A DNA stretch of 64,000 nt, from contig CALMXZ010000003.1 of the NCBI GenBank assembly GCA_937873495.1, forward strand, positions 1-64,000. Direction: 5' to 3'. The notes below the pieces were generated by a model. It did not search any database. It saw only the letters and a program-made list of their open reading frames with translations, and was not told the DNA's origin. The position numbers and the translations under genes are program-made. This stretch comes from an uncultured Trueperaceae bacterium. Its GTDB lineage: Bacteria; Deinococcota; Deinococci; Deinococcales; Trueperaceae. Positions 35,223 through 43,440 of this stretch are shown piece by piece. Position 1 is the stretch's first letter, and every line of letters starts with the position of its first letter.

Positions 35223-36308
35223 CTAGACGTTGAAGAGGAAGTTCATGACGTCGCCGTCCTGGACGACGTACTCCTTGCCTTCCACCCGCAGCTTGCCGCG
35301 CGCGCGGGCGTTGGCAAGGCTGCCTGCCGCGACGAGGTCCTCGTAGCTCACGACCTCCGCGCGGATGAAGCCGCGCTCGAAGTCGGAGTGGATCTCGCCC
35401 GCCGCCTGTGGGGCTTTGCTGCCCGCCTTGACGGTCCAGGCGCGGACCTCCTTCTCGCCCGCCGTGAGGAACGTCAGGAGGCCGAGCGTGTGGTAGCCCG
35501 TGCGGATGAGTCGTTCCAGGCCCGGCCGCTCCAGCCCCATGTCGGCGAGGAACACCTGGGCCTCCTCGGCGTCGAGTTGGGCGAGCTCCTCCTCGATGCG
35601 AGCAGAGATTACGACGACGTCGGCGCCCTCCTTGGCGGCCACGGCGCGCACCGCCTCGACGTGCGCGTTGCCGCTGACCACGTCCGACTCCGCCACGTTG
35701 CACACGTAGATGACGGGCTTGGCCGTCAACAGCCCGATGTCGGCTGGGAGTTCCGCGTCGACCGCCCGGGCCGGCACGCCCTCGCCGAGCCGCTCGAGCA
35801 CCTTCTCGAGCTGCGGCACGAGGGCCGCGTCCTCCTGGTTCCCCTTCGCGCTGCGCCGCAGCCGGTCGAGGCGCCTCTCCAGCGTTGCGATGTCGGCCAG
35901 GATCAGCTCGGTGTCTATGACCTCGATGTCGGCCGCCGGGTCGACGCCACCGGAGACGTGGACGATGTTGGGGTCGTCGAAGCAACGCACGACGTGGGCG
36001 ATGGCCGCGACCTCGCGGATGTGGGCGAGGAACTGGTTGCCCAACCCCTCCCCCTTGTGGGCCCCCTGGACCAGGCCGGCGATGTCGACGAACTCGACGT
36101 GTGTCGTGATGAGGTTGGGGGTCCGCTCGCCCTTCGTGTACATGCCCCGCAGGACGGTTAGGCGCTCGTCAGGCACGCTCACGACCCCGACGTTCTTGTC
36201 GATGGTGGCGAACGGGTAGTTCGCGGCCTCCACGCCGGCTTTGGTGATGGCGTTGAACAGCGTGCTCTTGCCGACGTTGGGCAGACCGACGATACCTATG
36301 CCTAGCAT
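35223..36308 (-). CDS. ychF: Redox-regulated ATPase YchF (Obg family)
   Basis: 361 residues. P-loop GLPNVGKST (8-16), FATIDKNVGVVSVPDERL, DIAGLVQGAHKGEGLGN (switch region) and the unusual NVAE specificity motif (VIYVCNVAESD) that gives ATP preference over GTP. Coiled-coil insertion about 130-160; C-terminal TGS domain ending VQDGDVMNFLFNV. YchF/OLA1 associates with ribosomes and stress responses. The start ATG has GGGAG upstream. Length is typical. Confidence 0.96.
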   Translation of the reverse strand: MLGIGIVGLPNVGKSTLFNAITKAGVEAANYPFATIDKNVGVVSVPDERLTVLRGMYTKGERTPNLITTHVEFVDIAGLVQGAHKGEGLGNQFLAHIREVAAIAHVVRCFDDPNIVHVSGGVDPAADIEVIDTELILADIATLERRLDRLRRSAKGNQEDAALVPQLEKVLERLGEGVPARAVDAELPADIGLLTAKPVIYVCNVAESDVVSGNAHVEAVRAVAAKEGADVVVISARIEEELAQLDAEEAQVFLADMGLERPGLERLIRTGYHTLGLLTFLTAGEKEVRAWTVKAGSKAPQAAGEIHSDFERGFIRAEVVSYEDLVAAGSLANARARGKLRVEGKEYVVQDGDVMNFLFNV

Positions 36309-36373
36309 CTCACTCCCATGCCCGCCCGGCCTAGAACCGCAAGGCTCGTGTCTGGGACGGTCTCTCCTAGTGT

Positions 36374-36379
36374 TAGAGT
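36374..36379 (+). promoter_or_regulatory. -10 box for hom-thrC
   Basis: TAGAGT, 9 nt before the hom ATG; no ribosome-binding site. Confidence 0.5.
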
Positions 36380-36388
36380 GCGCCTGAT

Positions 36389-37513
36389 ATGAACCAGCGG
36401 GCGACTTCCGAACCCGAAGCCTATCAGACGGAGCGGGTGGGCGGCGTGCCCTCCGCGTCCGGCGTGCCCGCAGCGGCGGGGTCCGGTGCGCCGACCGCGG
36501 CCCTCGCGAGCCGAGGACGCGCCCGCGTCGCGCTCATCGGCGGCGGTACCGTCGGTGCGGCGGTCGTCTCGCTCCTCGAGGGGCGGCCCGAGTTCGAGCT
36601 CGTCGGGGTGCTGGTGCGTGACGCCAGCCGTCGGCGCGCCTTCCCGCACGCCGACGAGCTCGTGACCGCCGACGCCGGTGTCCTGGCGGACGCCGATGTC
36701 GTGGTGGAGGTGGCCGGCGGCACCGGCCGACCGGCCGACCTGGCGCTACGCCACCTGGCGCGCGGCCTCCCGCTCGTCACGGCGAACAAGGCCGCCCTGG
36801 CCGAGCGCTGGGACGAGTTCCTGCCCCATGCGCGCGAGGGGCGCGTCCACTTCGAAGCCGCCGTCATGGCGGGCACCCCATCCGTCGGCATCCTCGCCGG
36901 CTGCCTGCGAGGTTCGCGCCCGCTGGCGCTGCACGCGGTGCTTAACGGCACGTGCAACGTCATCCTCGCGGCGATGGAGCAGGGCGGCACCTACGGCTCC
37001 GCCCTGGCGGAGGCGCAGCGGCTCGGCTACGCCGAGGCCGACCCGACGCTCGACGTGGAAGGGCTCGACGCCGCGCACAAGTTGACGGTGCTCGGCCGGT
37101 TAGCCTTCGCCCCTGACCTCGGATGGCCAGCCGTGCGCGCTAGGACGCGCGGTATCAGCGGACTCACGCCGGACGTCATGGAGCGCGAGCTCGCGCGGGG
37201 GAGGCACGTGCGGCTCGTCGGCAGCGTCGTTCCCGAGGCGGGGAGTTGGACGGCCACGGTGCGACCGGTGTCGCTGCCGCACGCCCACCCCCTCCTGACC
37301 ACTGGCGCCACCAACGCCCTGCTCTTCGCGGGCGACCCCATCGGCCAGGTCGTGGTGCGCGGCCCGGGTGCCGGGGGCGGAGCCACCGCCAGCGGGGTGG
37401 TCGCAGACCTCAGCGCCGCCGTCGGGGGCGTTCCCGGCCCGTTGCCGCTACGGGAGGCCGCGCCCGTACCGATCGCGGGCCCCGCGGCGAGCGAGGCGCT
37501 CGAGGAGCCGTGA
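36389..37513 (+). CDS. hom: Homoserine dehydrogenase (no ACT domain)
   Basis: 374 residues. A polar, low-complexity stretch of about 45 residues precedes the Rossmann fold VALIGGGTVGAAVVSLL (about 49-65). The catalytic and structural regions include VTANKAALAERWDE, GTPSVGILAGCLRG, LNGTCNVILAAMEQG, AEADPTLDVEGLDAAHKL (catalytic Lys/Asp region) and GPGAGGGATASGVVADL at the C-terminus. It reduces aspartate semialdehyde to homoserine. The usual C-terminal ACT regulatory domain is absent, so threonine feedback through that domain is not expected. Its stop overlaps thrC by one base (TGATG). Confidence 0.94.
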   Translation: MNQRATSEPEAYQTERVGGVPSASGVPAAAGSGAPTAALASRGRARVALIGGGTVGAAVVSLLEGRPEFELVGVLVRDASRRRAFPHADELVTADAGVLADADVVVEVAGGTGRPADLALRHLARGLPLVTANKAALAERWDEFLPHAREGRVHFEAAVMAGTPSVGILAGCLRGSRPLALHAVLNGTCNVILAAMEQGGTYGSALAEAQRLGYAEADPTLDVEGLDAAHKLTVLGRLAFAPDLGWPAVRARTRGISGLTPDVMERELARGRHVRLVGSVVPEAGSWTATVRPVSLPHAHPLLTTGATNALLFAGDPIGQVVVRGPGAGGGATASGVVADLSAAVGGVPGPLPLREAAPVPIAGPAASEALEEP

Positions 37514-38820
37514 TGCGCTACCGCAGCACGCGGGCGCTACGTTCAGGCACGCCGGACGTCTCGTTCGACGACGCCATGCTCGCCGGGCTCGCGCCCGACG
37601 GGGGGCTCTACTGGCCCACGAGCATCGCCCCACTGCCGCTTGGCTGGGAATCCCTTCCGTCGCCGGCCGCGCTCGCGCAGGCCGTCCTGCCGCCGTACAT
37701 GGGGGAGGCCGCGGCCGTCGCCGGCGGGCTCGACTTCGCGTGGCCGGTTACGCGCCTGGCAGACGACGTCTTCGTGCTCGAGCTGTTCCACGGGCCCACG
37801 GCGGCCTTCAAGGACGTCGGCGCGCGCTCACTGGCACGGGCGATGGACGCCGCGCTGGCCCGCAGGGGAGAGCGGGTCACGGTGCTGACGGCCACGTCAG
37901 GCGACACGGGCAGCGCCGTCGCGGACGCGTTCGCCGGCCTCGAGCGCGTGCGCGTCGCCGTGCTCTACCCCTCAGGTGGGGTCAGCCCCGTCCAGGAAGC
38001 GCAGCTCACGGCGGCCAGGCCGGGCGTCAGGACCTTCGCGGTGGCCGGAACCTTCGACGACTGCCAGCGCCTCGTCAAGGCGGCGTTCTCCGACGCCGAG
38101 TTGGCCGGCGTCCGGCTCTCCTCCGCGAACTCGATCAACGTCGGCAGGCTGCTGCCTCAGCTCCTGTACTACCTGTGGGGCACGGCGCGCGCCTGGGAGG
38201 CGCTCGGGCGGCGCGAACCCCTTGAGGTCGTCGTACCCAGCGGCAACCTCGGCAACCTCACCGCCGGGCTGCTGGCGGCCGAGGCGGGCCTGAGCGTGGC
38301 CGGCTTCCTCGCGGCGCACAACCGCAACGACTACTTCCCGCGCCACCTGGCGGGGGCGGCCGCTGCCTACGCGTTCAGCGGGAGCGTGCGGACGCCGTCC
38401 AACGCCATGGACGTGGGAGCGCCGTCCAACTTCGAGCGCCTGTACGAGGCGTTCGGGGATGACTTGCGGCACCGGGTCTCCGCGCTGCGCGTCGACGACG
38501 TCGCCACGTTGGAGCGCATGCGGATCACCTACGAGCGCCACCGTGCGCTCGTCTGCCCGCACACCGCGGTCGGCCTCGAGGCGCTCGCGCGGTACCGCGG
38601 AAGCGAACGCGCGGCGGACGGGCACGCCGCGGCAGCGCCCGCGCTGGTGTTGGCCACCGCGCACCCGGCCAAGTTCCCCGAGTCCGTGTTCGAAGCGACG
38701 GGCGTACACGCGCCCGTGCCAGCGACGCTCGAGCGTTTCACGCGCATGCCGCGCCGCGTCGAGGGTCTGGTGGCCGATCCGGCGGCGCTCCGCGCCGCGC
38801 TGCTCGCGTGGCCTGATTAG
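37513..38820 (+). CDS. thrC: Threonine synthase
   Basis: 435 residues: MRYRSTRALRSGTPDVSFDDAMLAGLAPDGGLYWP is the family N-terminus. The PLP lysine is K100 in HGPTAAFKDVGARSLARA; TATSGDTGSAVADAF, PSGNLGNLTAGLLA and ATAHPAKFPESV are PLP-phosphate and active-site motifs. It converts O-phosphohomoserine to threonine. It is translationally coupled to hom; thrB is not in the window. The last codons and the stop form the first copy of a 36-bp tandem repeat that continues past the gene. Confidence 0.95.
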   Translation: MRYRSTRALRSGTPDVSFDDAMLAGLAPDGGLYWPTSIAPLPLGWESLPSPAALAQAVLPPYMGEAAAVAGGLDFAWPVTRLADDVFVLELFHGPTAAFKDVGARSLARAMDAALARRGERVTVLTATSGDTGSAVADAFAGLERVRVAVLYPSGGVSPVQEAQLTAARPGVRTFAVAGTFDDCQRLVKAAFSDAELAGVRLSSANSINVGRLLPQLLYYLWGTARAWEALGRREPLEVVVPSGNLGNLTAGLLAAEAGLSVAGFLAAHNRNDYFPRHLAGAAAAYAFSGSVRTPSNAMDVGAPSNFERLYEAFGDDLRHRVSALRVDDVATLERMRITYERHRALVCPHTAVGLEALARYRGSERAADGHAAAAPALVLATAHPAKFPESVFEATGVHAPVPATLERFTRMPRRVEGLVADPAALRAALLAWPD

Positions 38821-38899
38821 CTCCAGTGCGCCGCGCTCCTCGCTTGGCTTGACTAGCCATAGTGCGCCGCGCTGCTCGCTCGGGTCGACCTGCCGGTGC
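38792..38899. repeat. Three 36-bp tandem repeats spanning the thrC stop
   Basis: Units start GCGCCGCGCT at 38792, 38828 and 38864. All three keep the thrC frame and read (A)ALLAWPD-stop, (A)ALLAWLD-stop and (A)ALLARVD, so the 3' end of the coding sequence, stop included, has been duplicated. The third copy has lost its stop and reaches almost to the convergent gene's end at 38902. Confidence 0.85.
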
Positions 38900-38901
38900 G
38901 C

Positions 38902-39777
38902 CTAACGCCTGACGGCGAACGGGCCGCGCTCGTCCGACCCGAGGTGCACGACCTTGAGCTCCCGCATCAGCTTGGCCACATGCGCGAGCACGCTCTTCTC
39001 CGCGAGGGCCAGGACGGCCTCGGGGTGGTCAGGGTAGACGCGCCGGGTGATCTCCGCGGCGTCCGCCGCGCCGAGGGCGAGGGCGGCGAGGACTTGCGCC
39101 TCGCGCTCCAGGCGATGGTCGGCCAGCTCGCGCAGGCGCGGCGCCGGTGTGGTGATCGCGGCCCCGTGCCCCGCCCCCAGCACCGGGGAGCCGAGCGCCG
39201 CGAGGCGCTCCAGGCTGGTCAGGTAGTCGGCGACGTCGCCCTCGGGGAGACCCACCCACACCGAGCCGGCCGCCGAGGCGAGGTCGCCCACCAGGACCGC
39301 TTCGGGAAGCGTGCCGCCGGGGTTGGTCACGACGAACGAGAGGTGGCCCTGGCTGTGGCCGGGGGTGTGCAGCGCCGTGACGTTGACGTCGCCGACCGTG
39401 AGCACGCGCCCATCGGCCAGGTACGTCGCCTGCCACTCCTCCGGCAGCGCCCCCGCCTCCGCCGCGTGCGCGTACACCGGCGGCGGGGAGCCGGTCCGCG
39501 CCGTTTCTGACCTCAGCAACGCCGGCACGCCGCCCACGTGGTCCGGATGGGTGTGCGTGAGCAGCACGCCCTTCAGCAGCCGCACGCCGGCGCCGGCCAG
39601 CGCGGACGCCAGCAGCTCGGCGGCCTCCTGCCGGTCTGAACCGGGGTCGACCACTACCCCCACGTGGCCGTGCGCGATGACGTAGCCGTTCACGTGGTCG
39701 TAGGGCGGCAGCGTGTCGCACGGCAGCTCGACGCGCCAGACATGCTCGGACAGGCGTTCGACCGCTCGCTCCCTCAC
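38902..39777 (-). CDS. Metallo-beta-lactamase-fold hydrolase
   Basis: 291 residues from the GTG at 39777, whose first bases overlap the S41 peptidase stop (GTGA). The metal motif is THTHPDHVGG (H75, H77, D79, H80), with HTPGHSQGHLSFV (second His) and VLVGDLASAAGSVWVG and GAGHGAAI (later ligands) following. The C-terminal LAEKSVLAHVAKLMRELKVVHLG is a winged-helix-like end, as in LACTB2-type MBL proteins. Such proteins include glyoxalase II-like thioesterases and RNases; the substrate is not clear. Confidence 0.82.
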   Translation of the reverse strand: MRERAVERLSEHVWRVELPCDTLPPYDHVNGYVIAHGHVGVVVDPGSDRQEAAELLASALAGAGVRLLKGVLLTHTHPDHVGGVPALLRSETARTGSPPPVYAHAAEAGALPEEWQATYLADGRVLTVGDVNVTALHTPGHSQGHLSFVVTNPGGTLPEAVLVGDLASAAGSVWVGLPEGDVADYLTSLERLAALGSPVLGAGHGAAITTPAPRLRELADHRLEREAQVLAALALGAADAAEITRRVYPDHPEAVLALAEKSVLAHVAKLMRELKVVHLGSDERGPFAVRR

Positions 39778-40910
39778 TTGGCGTCCTCCAACTGCCGCAG
39801 CGTCGCGATGGCGACGGGCAGCGCGTCGTCCGGGTCGGTCTCGACGTCGGGCGCCACGCCGCGGCCTTCCCACGTCGGACCGCCGATGGGCGCCAGAACC
39901 CCCGCCGCCACCCACGCCTGCGAGCCGTCGCGCAGGCAGAACGGCAGCAGCGCCTCGACGTTGCCCGCGCTGCGCTCGCCGACGACGGTCGCGCGCCCCC
40001 GCGCCTGCAGGGCGCCGGCCAGGCCTTCCGCGGCACTGTTGACGCCGTCGTCGACGAGCACGGCCAGCGGGAGGTCGGTCTCGGGCAGGCCGATGGCGGG
40101 GTACGGGAGCGGGAGGGCCCAGGTCGTGACCGTACGCCACAGCAGGCCGCGCGTGAACACGCCCGCCACCTGCATCATCGTGAGGAGCCTGCCGCCGGGG
40201 TTGCCGCGCAGGTCGAGGACGATGGCCCAAGCGCCCTCGTCCTGGACGCGTGCGACGGCGCTCCGCACGGCGGCGGCCGTCCCGGTCGAGGCCAGGTCGG
40301 GTAGGCGGACGTAGCCGACCCCCTCCGGCGTCAGGCCGTACGTCACGTTCGCCTCGCGCCCGGTGGCGCGCAGGTCTACCGGCACGCGTTGGCCGAGCAG
40401 GGCGGACAGGCTGGAGGTCGTCGCCAGGCCGGGCCGCGGCGCCAGGGGGCCGGTGAACAGCATGATGCACGGCAGGTCGCCGTACTCGGCCCTGACCTGG
40501 GCCACCTTCGCGGGCGGCACGAACACGGAGTGGTCGTCGCCGAGCTCCGCGTACATCTCCTCGAGCGTGGCGTAGAACTCTTGGTCGTCTGCGGCCGCGA
40601 CGGCCCTCGGCCGGTACTCCTCGCCCACGGCTGCCCAGTCGACGCCCGTCCTGGCGATGTTCCAGTAGCGCGTGTTGACGAGGTCCCAGGCCGCCTCGAA
40701 CCGGTCGGCGTAGTCGGCGGCCGACGCCAGGCCGCCCGCCGTCAGGACGAGGAGGGCGCAGACCAGCAGCGGCGCTGCCCTGAGCCGCGCGCGGCAGGCC
40801 GCACCGCGCCGGCCGGCTCGGCTGGGCAGCGCGGCGAGCGGCCCGCGCTCCGTTCGTCCGGCGCGGTCCACGTACCGGCTAGGCCGTGGCGTCCGTGGGT
40901 ATCGCGGCAT
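39774..40910 (-). CDS. S41-family peptidase-like protein, exported
   Basis: 378 residues; an N-terminal basic stretch then a membrane/signal segment (about 46-64, APLLVCALLVLTAGGLASA). S41 motifs: VGYVRLPDL, WAIVLDLRGNPGGRLLTM and VLVDDGVNSAAEGLAGALQ with the nucleophile Ser at S292. The position where C-terminal-processing proteases have the general-base lysine (TFGKG) reads SAGNV, with Asn at 317, so catalysis may use another residue or be lost. The ATG start overlaps pfkB by 32 nt; a GTG at 40871 would remove the overlap and keep the signal segment. It is coupled to the MBL gene. Confidence 0.78.
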   Translation of the reverse strand: MPRYPRTPRPSRYVDRAGRTERGPLAALPSRAGRRGAACRARLRAAPLLVCALLVLTAGGLASAADYADRFEAAWDLVNTRYWNIARTGVDWAAVGEEYRPRAVAAADDQEFYATLEEMYAELGDDHSVFVPPAKVAQVRAEYGDLPCIMLFTGPLAPRPGLATTSSLSALLGQRVPVDLRATGREANVTYGLTPEGVGYVRLPDLASTGTAAAVRSAVARVQDEGAWAIVLDLRGNPGGRLLTMMQVAGVFTRGLLWRTVTTWALPLPYPAIGLPETDLPLAVLVDDGVNSAAEGLAGALQARGRATVVGERSAGNVEALLPFCLRDGSQAWVAAGVLAPIGGPTWEGRGVAPDVETDPDDALPVAIATLRQLEDAK

Positions 40911-41823
40911 GGCGTTCCAGTGTGGCGGCGTCGAGCGCGAGGCTCTGCGCGCCGACCACGGTGGTGTTCAGCGCGCCGGCGACGTTGCCGAGGCGGGCCG
41001 CCCCGTACAGATCGTGACCGGCCATGATGGCGTGCGCGAACGCCGCCGTGTAGTAGTCGCCGGCGCCCGTCGAATCGATGACGTTGTCGATCTCGTGGGC
41101 CTCGACGAGCTCCGTGAACTCGGCGTTGATCACGATCGAGCCCATGGCGCCCACCTTGACGACGATCTGCTCGATGCCGTCCTCGCGCAGGTCGCGAACG
41201 GCCTCCGAGATGGTCGTGCGCCCCGTCAGCATGTAGAGTTCACGTTCGTTCATCAGCCAGTAGTCGACGCCGCGCAAAGTAGGCACCAGGCGCTCCTGGA
41301 GCGCCTTGACGGCGCCCGTGCCGAGGTCGACGAACGTCGTGAGCTTGTGCTTGCGGGCGAGGCTGAGCGCCTGGAGCGCGTACTCCTTCTGGGGGCCGCC
41401 CATGAGGCTGTAGGCGCTCATGACGAGGGCGTCGCAGTCGGCGATGGCCTCTTCCCTCAGCTCGGCCGAGTCCAGGTGGCGGCTGGCGCCGGCCGCGCTG
41501 ATCATGGTGCGCTGGGCGTCCGGCGTGATGATGAGGGTGACGGAGCTCGTCTGCAGGACCTCGTCCTTCTGCACGAGGCGCATGTCGACGCCGGCGGTGG
41601 TGAGGTTGCGCAACGCCAGCTCCGAGAACGGGCCGGTGCCGACACGGGTGGCGATGCGGGTCTTGTTGCCGAGACGAGCCAAGACGGTGGCCACGGTGCC
41701 CCCCGAGCCACCAGGTTGCATCACGGCCCGGATGGCGGAGACCTCGCCACCCTGGTCCGGGAACTCCCTGACGAAGTACATCTGGTCGACGGTCGCGTCG
41801 CCGACGACGAAGAAGTGGGCCAT
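40879..41823 (-). CDS. PfkB-family carbohydrate/nucleoside kinase
   Basis: 314 residues: MAHFFVVGDATVDQMYFV, QPGGSGGTVATVLARLG (substrate-binding Gly pair), and the C-terminal signature VIDSTGAGDYYTAAFAHAIMAG, where D of GAGD is the catalytic base. Ribokinase-fold enzymes phosphorylate sugars, nucleosides or pseudouridine. No neighbour fixes the substrate. AGGAGAG lies about 9 nt before the ATG. Because psuG is present in this genome segment without a neighbouring psuK, a pseudouridine kinase role is possible but unproven. Confidence 0.87.
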   Translation of the reverse strand: MAHFFVVGDATVDQMYFVREFPDQGGEVSAIRAVMQPGGSGGTVATVLARLGNKTRIATRVGTGPFSELALRNLTTAGVDMRLVQKDEVLQTSSVTLIITPDAQRTMISAAGASRHLDSAELREEAIADCDALVMSAYSLMGGPQKEYALQALSLARKHKLTTFVDLGTGAVKALQERLVPTLRGVDYWLMNERELYMLTGRTTISEAVRDLREDGIEQIVVKVGAMGSIVINAEFTELVEAHEIDNVIDSTGAGDYYTAAFAHAIMAGHDLYGAARLGNVAGALNTTVVGAQSLALDAATLERHAAIPTDATA

Positions 41824-41945
41824 GCGCAGTTACTCTCCTACCGACGTAACCCGGCGGGCGGCCGGGAGTCGGGCGCTTTCTTTGCTTAGGGGAGTATACC
41901 CACGTCATTCATGAGTAATGGTGGTGCCACCCCTGGTGGTGCCCT

Positions 41946-42827
41946 TCACACTGGCGGCGCCGAGCCGGCGAGCCGGTCAGCCAGCGCGCGCAACGTCGCC
42001 AGGTCGAGCGCCTCGGCCCGGACCAGCGGCTGCAGGCCCAGCCCGGCGAGGGCCGCCTCGGCAACGCCCCGCTCGTGACCGGCCAGCACCAGGTTCTTGA
42101 CCAACGTCTTGCGCCGGTGCGCGAACGCCTGGTGTACGAGCCGGAAGAGCTCCGGGTCGGGGGTGGCAGCCGGGTCCGTGTCGATGCGCACGACGGCGGA
42201 CGTCACCTTGGGCGGCGGCAAGAACGCGCCGGGCGGCACGGTGCGCACCACGCGGGCGCGGCCGAAGTGGCTCACCAGGAGCGAGAGCGCGCCGTACGCG
42301 CTCGAACCGGGCGCCGCCGCCAGCCGCTCAGCCACCTCGCGCTGCACCAGGAACACGAGGCGCGAGAAGCGGCCCGACTCGAGCGCCCTGGCCACCACGG
42401 GCGTGGCGACGTTGTACGGCAGGTTGGCGACGAGCTTGGCGCGCGCGGGCATGCGGCCCAAGTCGAAGGTCATGGCGTCGCCATGCACGAGCGTCAGACC
42501 GCCAGGGCCGGCCACCGCCAGCTCGTCGGCGAACTCCTCGCGGAGATGGGGGAGCAGGCGCGCGTCGAGCTCGACGCTGGTGACCATGGCCCCGGCGGCC
42601 AGCAGGGCCGCAGTCAGCACCCCGAGCCCCGGTCCGACCTCCAGGACGGGGTCGCCCGGCGCCACCTCGGCCGCGGCGACGATGGCGCGCAGCGCCGCCT
42701 GGTCGACGAGGAAGTTCTGGCCGAACGACTTGCGCGCCTCGAGCCCATGGCGTTCGAGAACCTCGCGCACCCTGCGCGGCGCGCTCAAGGCGTGGCGCTC
42801 GAGTGGCGCCTGCGCTTCCCGGTTCAA
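41946..42827 (-). CDS. rsmA: 16S rRNA (adenine-N6,N6)-dimethyltransferase RsmA/KsgA
   Basis: 293 residues from a TTG; the family core starts VREVLERHGLEARKSFGQNFLVD. SAM motif LEVGPGLGVLTAALLAAGA, ELDARL, and catalytic motif NLPYNVATPVV. RsmA dimethylates two adjacent adenosines in helix 45 of 16S rRNA late in 30S assembly. The N-terminus is uncertain: a GTG at 42770 would begin right at the conserved core, while the TTG at 42827 gives an extension similar in length to the Thermus enzyme. The second CarD gene lies just upstream on the same strand. Confidence 0.94.
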   Translation of the reverse strand: MNREAQAPLERHALSAPRRVREVLERHGLEARKSFGQNFLVDQAALRAIVAAAEVAPGDPVLEVGPGLGVLTAALLAAGAMVTSVELDARLLPHLREEFADELAVAGPGGLTLVHGDAMTFDLGRMPARAKLVANLPYNVATPVVARALESGRFSRLVFLVQREVAERLAAAPGSSAYGALSLLVSHFGRARVVRTVPPGAFLPPPKVTSAVVRIDTDPAATPDPELFRLVHQAFAHRRKTLVKNLVLAGHERGVAEAALAGLGLQPLVRAEALDLATLRALADRLAGSAPPV

Positions 42828-42882
42828 GTCACCCGTGGTTCGGCCGCCGCGGCCGGCGGGTCGTCGCGTAGCACGCGGCGGC

Positions 42883-43374
42883 TCAGACGCCGTGAGCGGC
42901 CATGGCCGAGGTGAGCATGGCGTCCGCCTCGTCGAGGCCGACTTCCAGCACGACGGCCAGCTCGCTCCCCAGCATGGCCTTGGCGTTGTCGAGGACCTCC
43001 CGCTCGGTGGCGGCCAGGCCCTTCTCGACGTCGCGCTTGGCGAGGACGCCGATCAGGCGGGCGAGGTCGTACGCGCTGCCACGAGCCAGGATGTCCTGCT
43101 CGGCGCGGTAGCGCGGCGGCCACTGGGCGGGCAGCGTGAGGTCGGCCTGCTCCACCGAGCGCAGGAGGCGGTCGACCTCCTCCTTGCCGACGGTGTGGCG
43201 CAACCCCACCTCGACGCCCTTGCGGAGCGGCACGAGGACCTCCATGTCGCCCTTGACGAAGACCACCTTGAGGTAGTCGTGGGTCTCGCCGAGCACGGCG
43301 CGCGAGGTCCGCTCCGCCACCACTCCGGCGCCCTGGGACGGGTAAACGACGTGGTCACCCACCTTGAAGGTCAT
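42883..43374 (-). CDS. CarD/CdnL-family transcriptional regulator (paralog 2)
   Basis: 163 residues: MTFKVGDHVVYPSQGAGVVAERTSRAVLGETHDYLKVVF is the canonical CarD polymerase-interaction domain, and LTLPAQWPPRYRAEQDILARGSAYDLARLIGVLAKRDVEKGL is the helical DNA-binding part. CarD stabilises open complexes and is often essential. The sequence differs clearly from the first copy at 12728-13234 but has the same architecture. A TACTGT box lies 8 nt before the ATG; no ribosome-binding site is seen. An in-frame upstream extension is not supported. Confidence 0.9.
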   Translation of the reverse strand: MTFKVGDHVVYPSQGAGVVAERTSRAVLGETHDYLKVVFVKGDMEVLVPLRKGVEVGLRHTVGKEEVDRLLRSVEQADLTLPAQWPPRYRAEQDILARGSAYDLARLIGVLAKRDVEKGLAATEREVLDNAKAMLGSELAVVLEVGLDEADAMLTSAMAAHGV

Positions 43375-43382
43375 GTTCGGCA

Positions 43383-43388
43383 ACAGTA
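43383..43388 (-). promoter_or_regulatory. Leaderless -10 box for the second carD gene
   Basis: Minus-strand TACTGT, 8 nt before the ATG at 43374. Confidence 0.6.
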
Positions 43389-43440
43389 CCACAGCCTTTG
43401 GCTCGCCCCGGAGCGTGTGGGGCACGCCTGCCCAGGTCTG

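Noticed and set aside
42824-43123. A small Arg/Gly-rich open frame overlapping the second carD gene
   Set aside because: It lies in another frame of carD on the same strand, with low-complexity sequence and no start signal.
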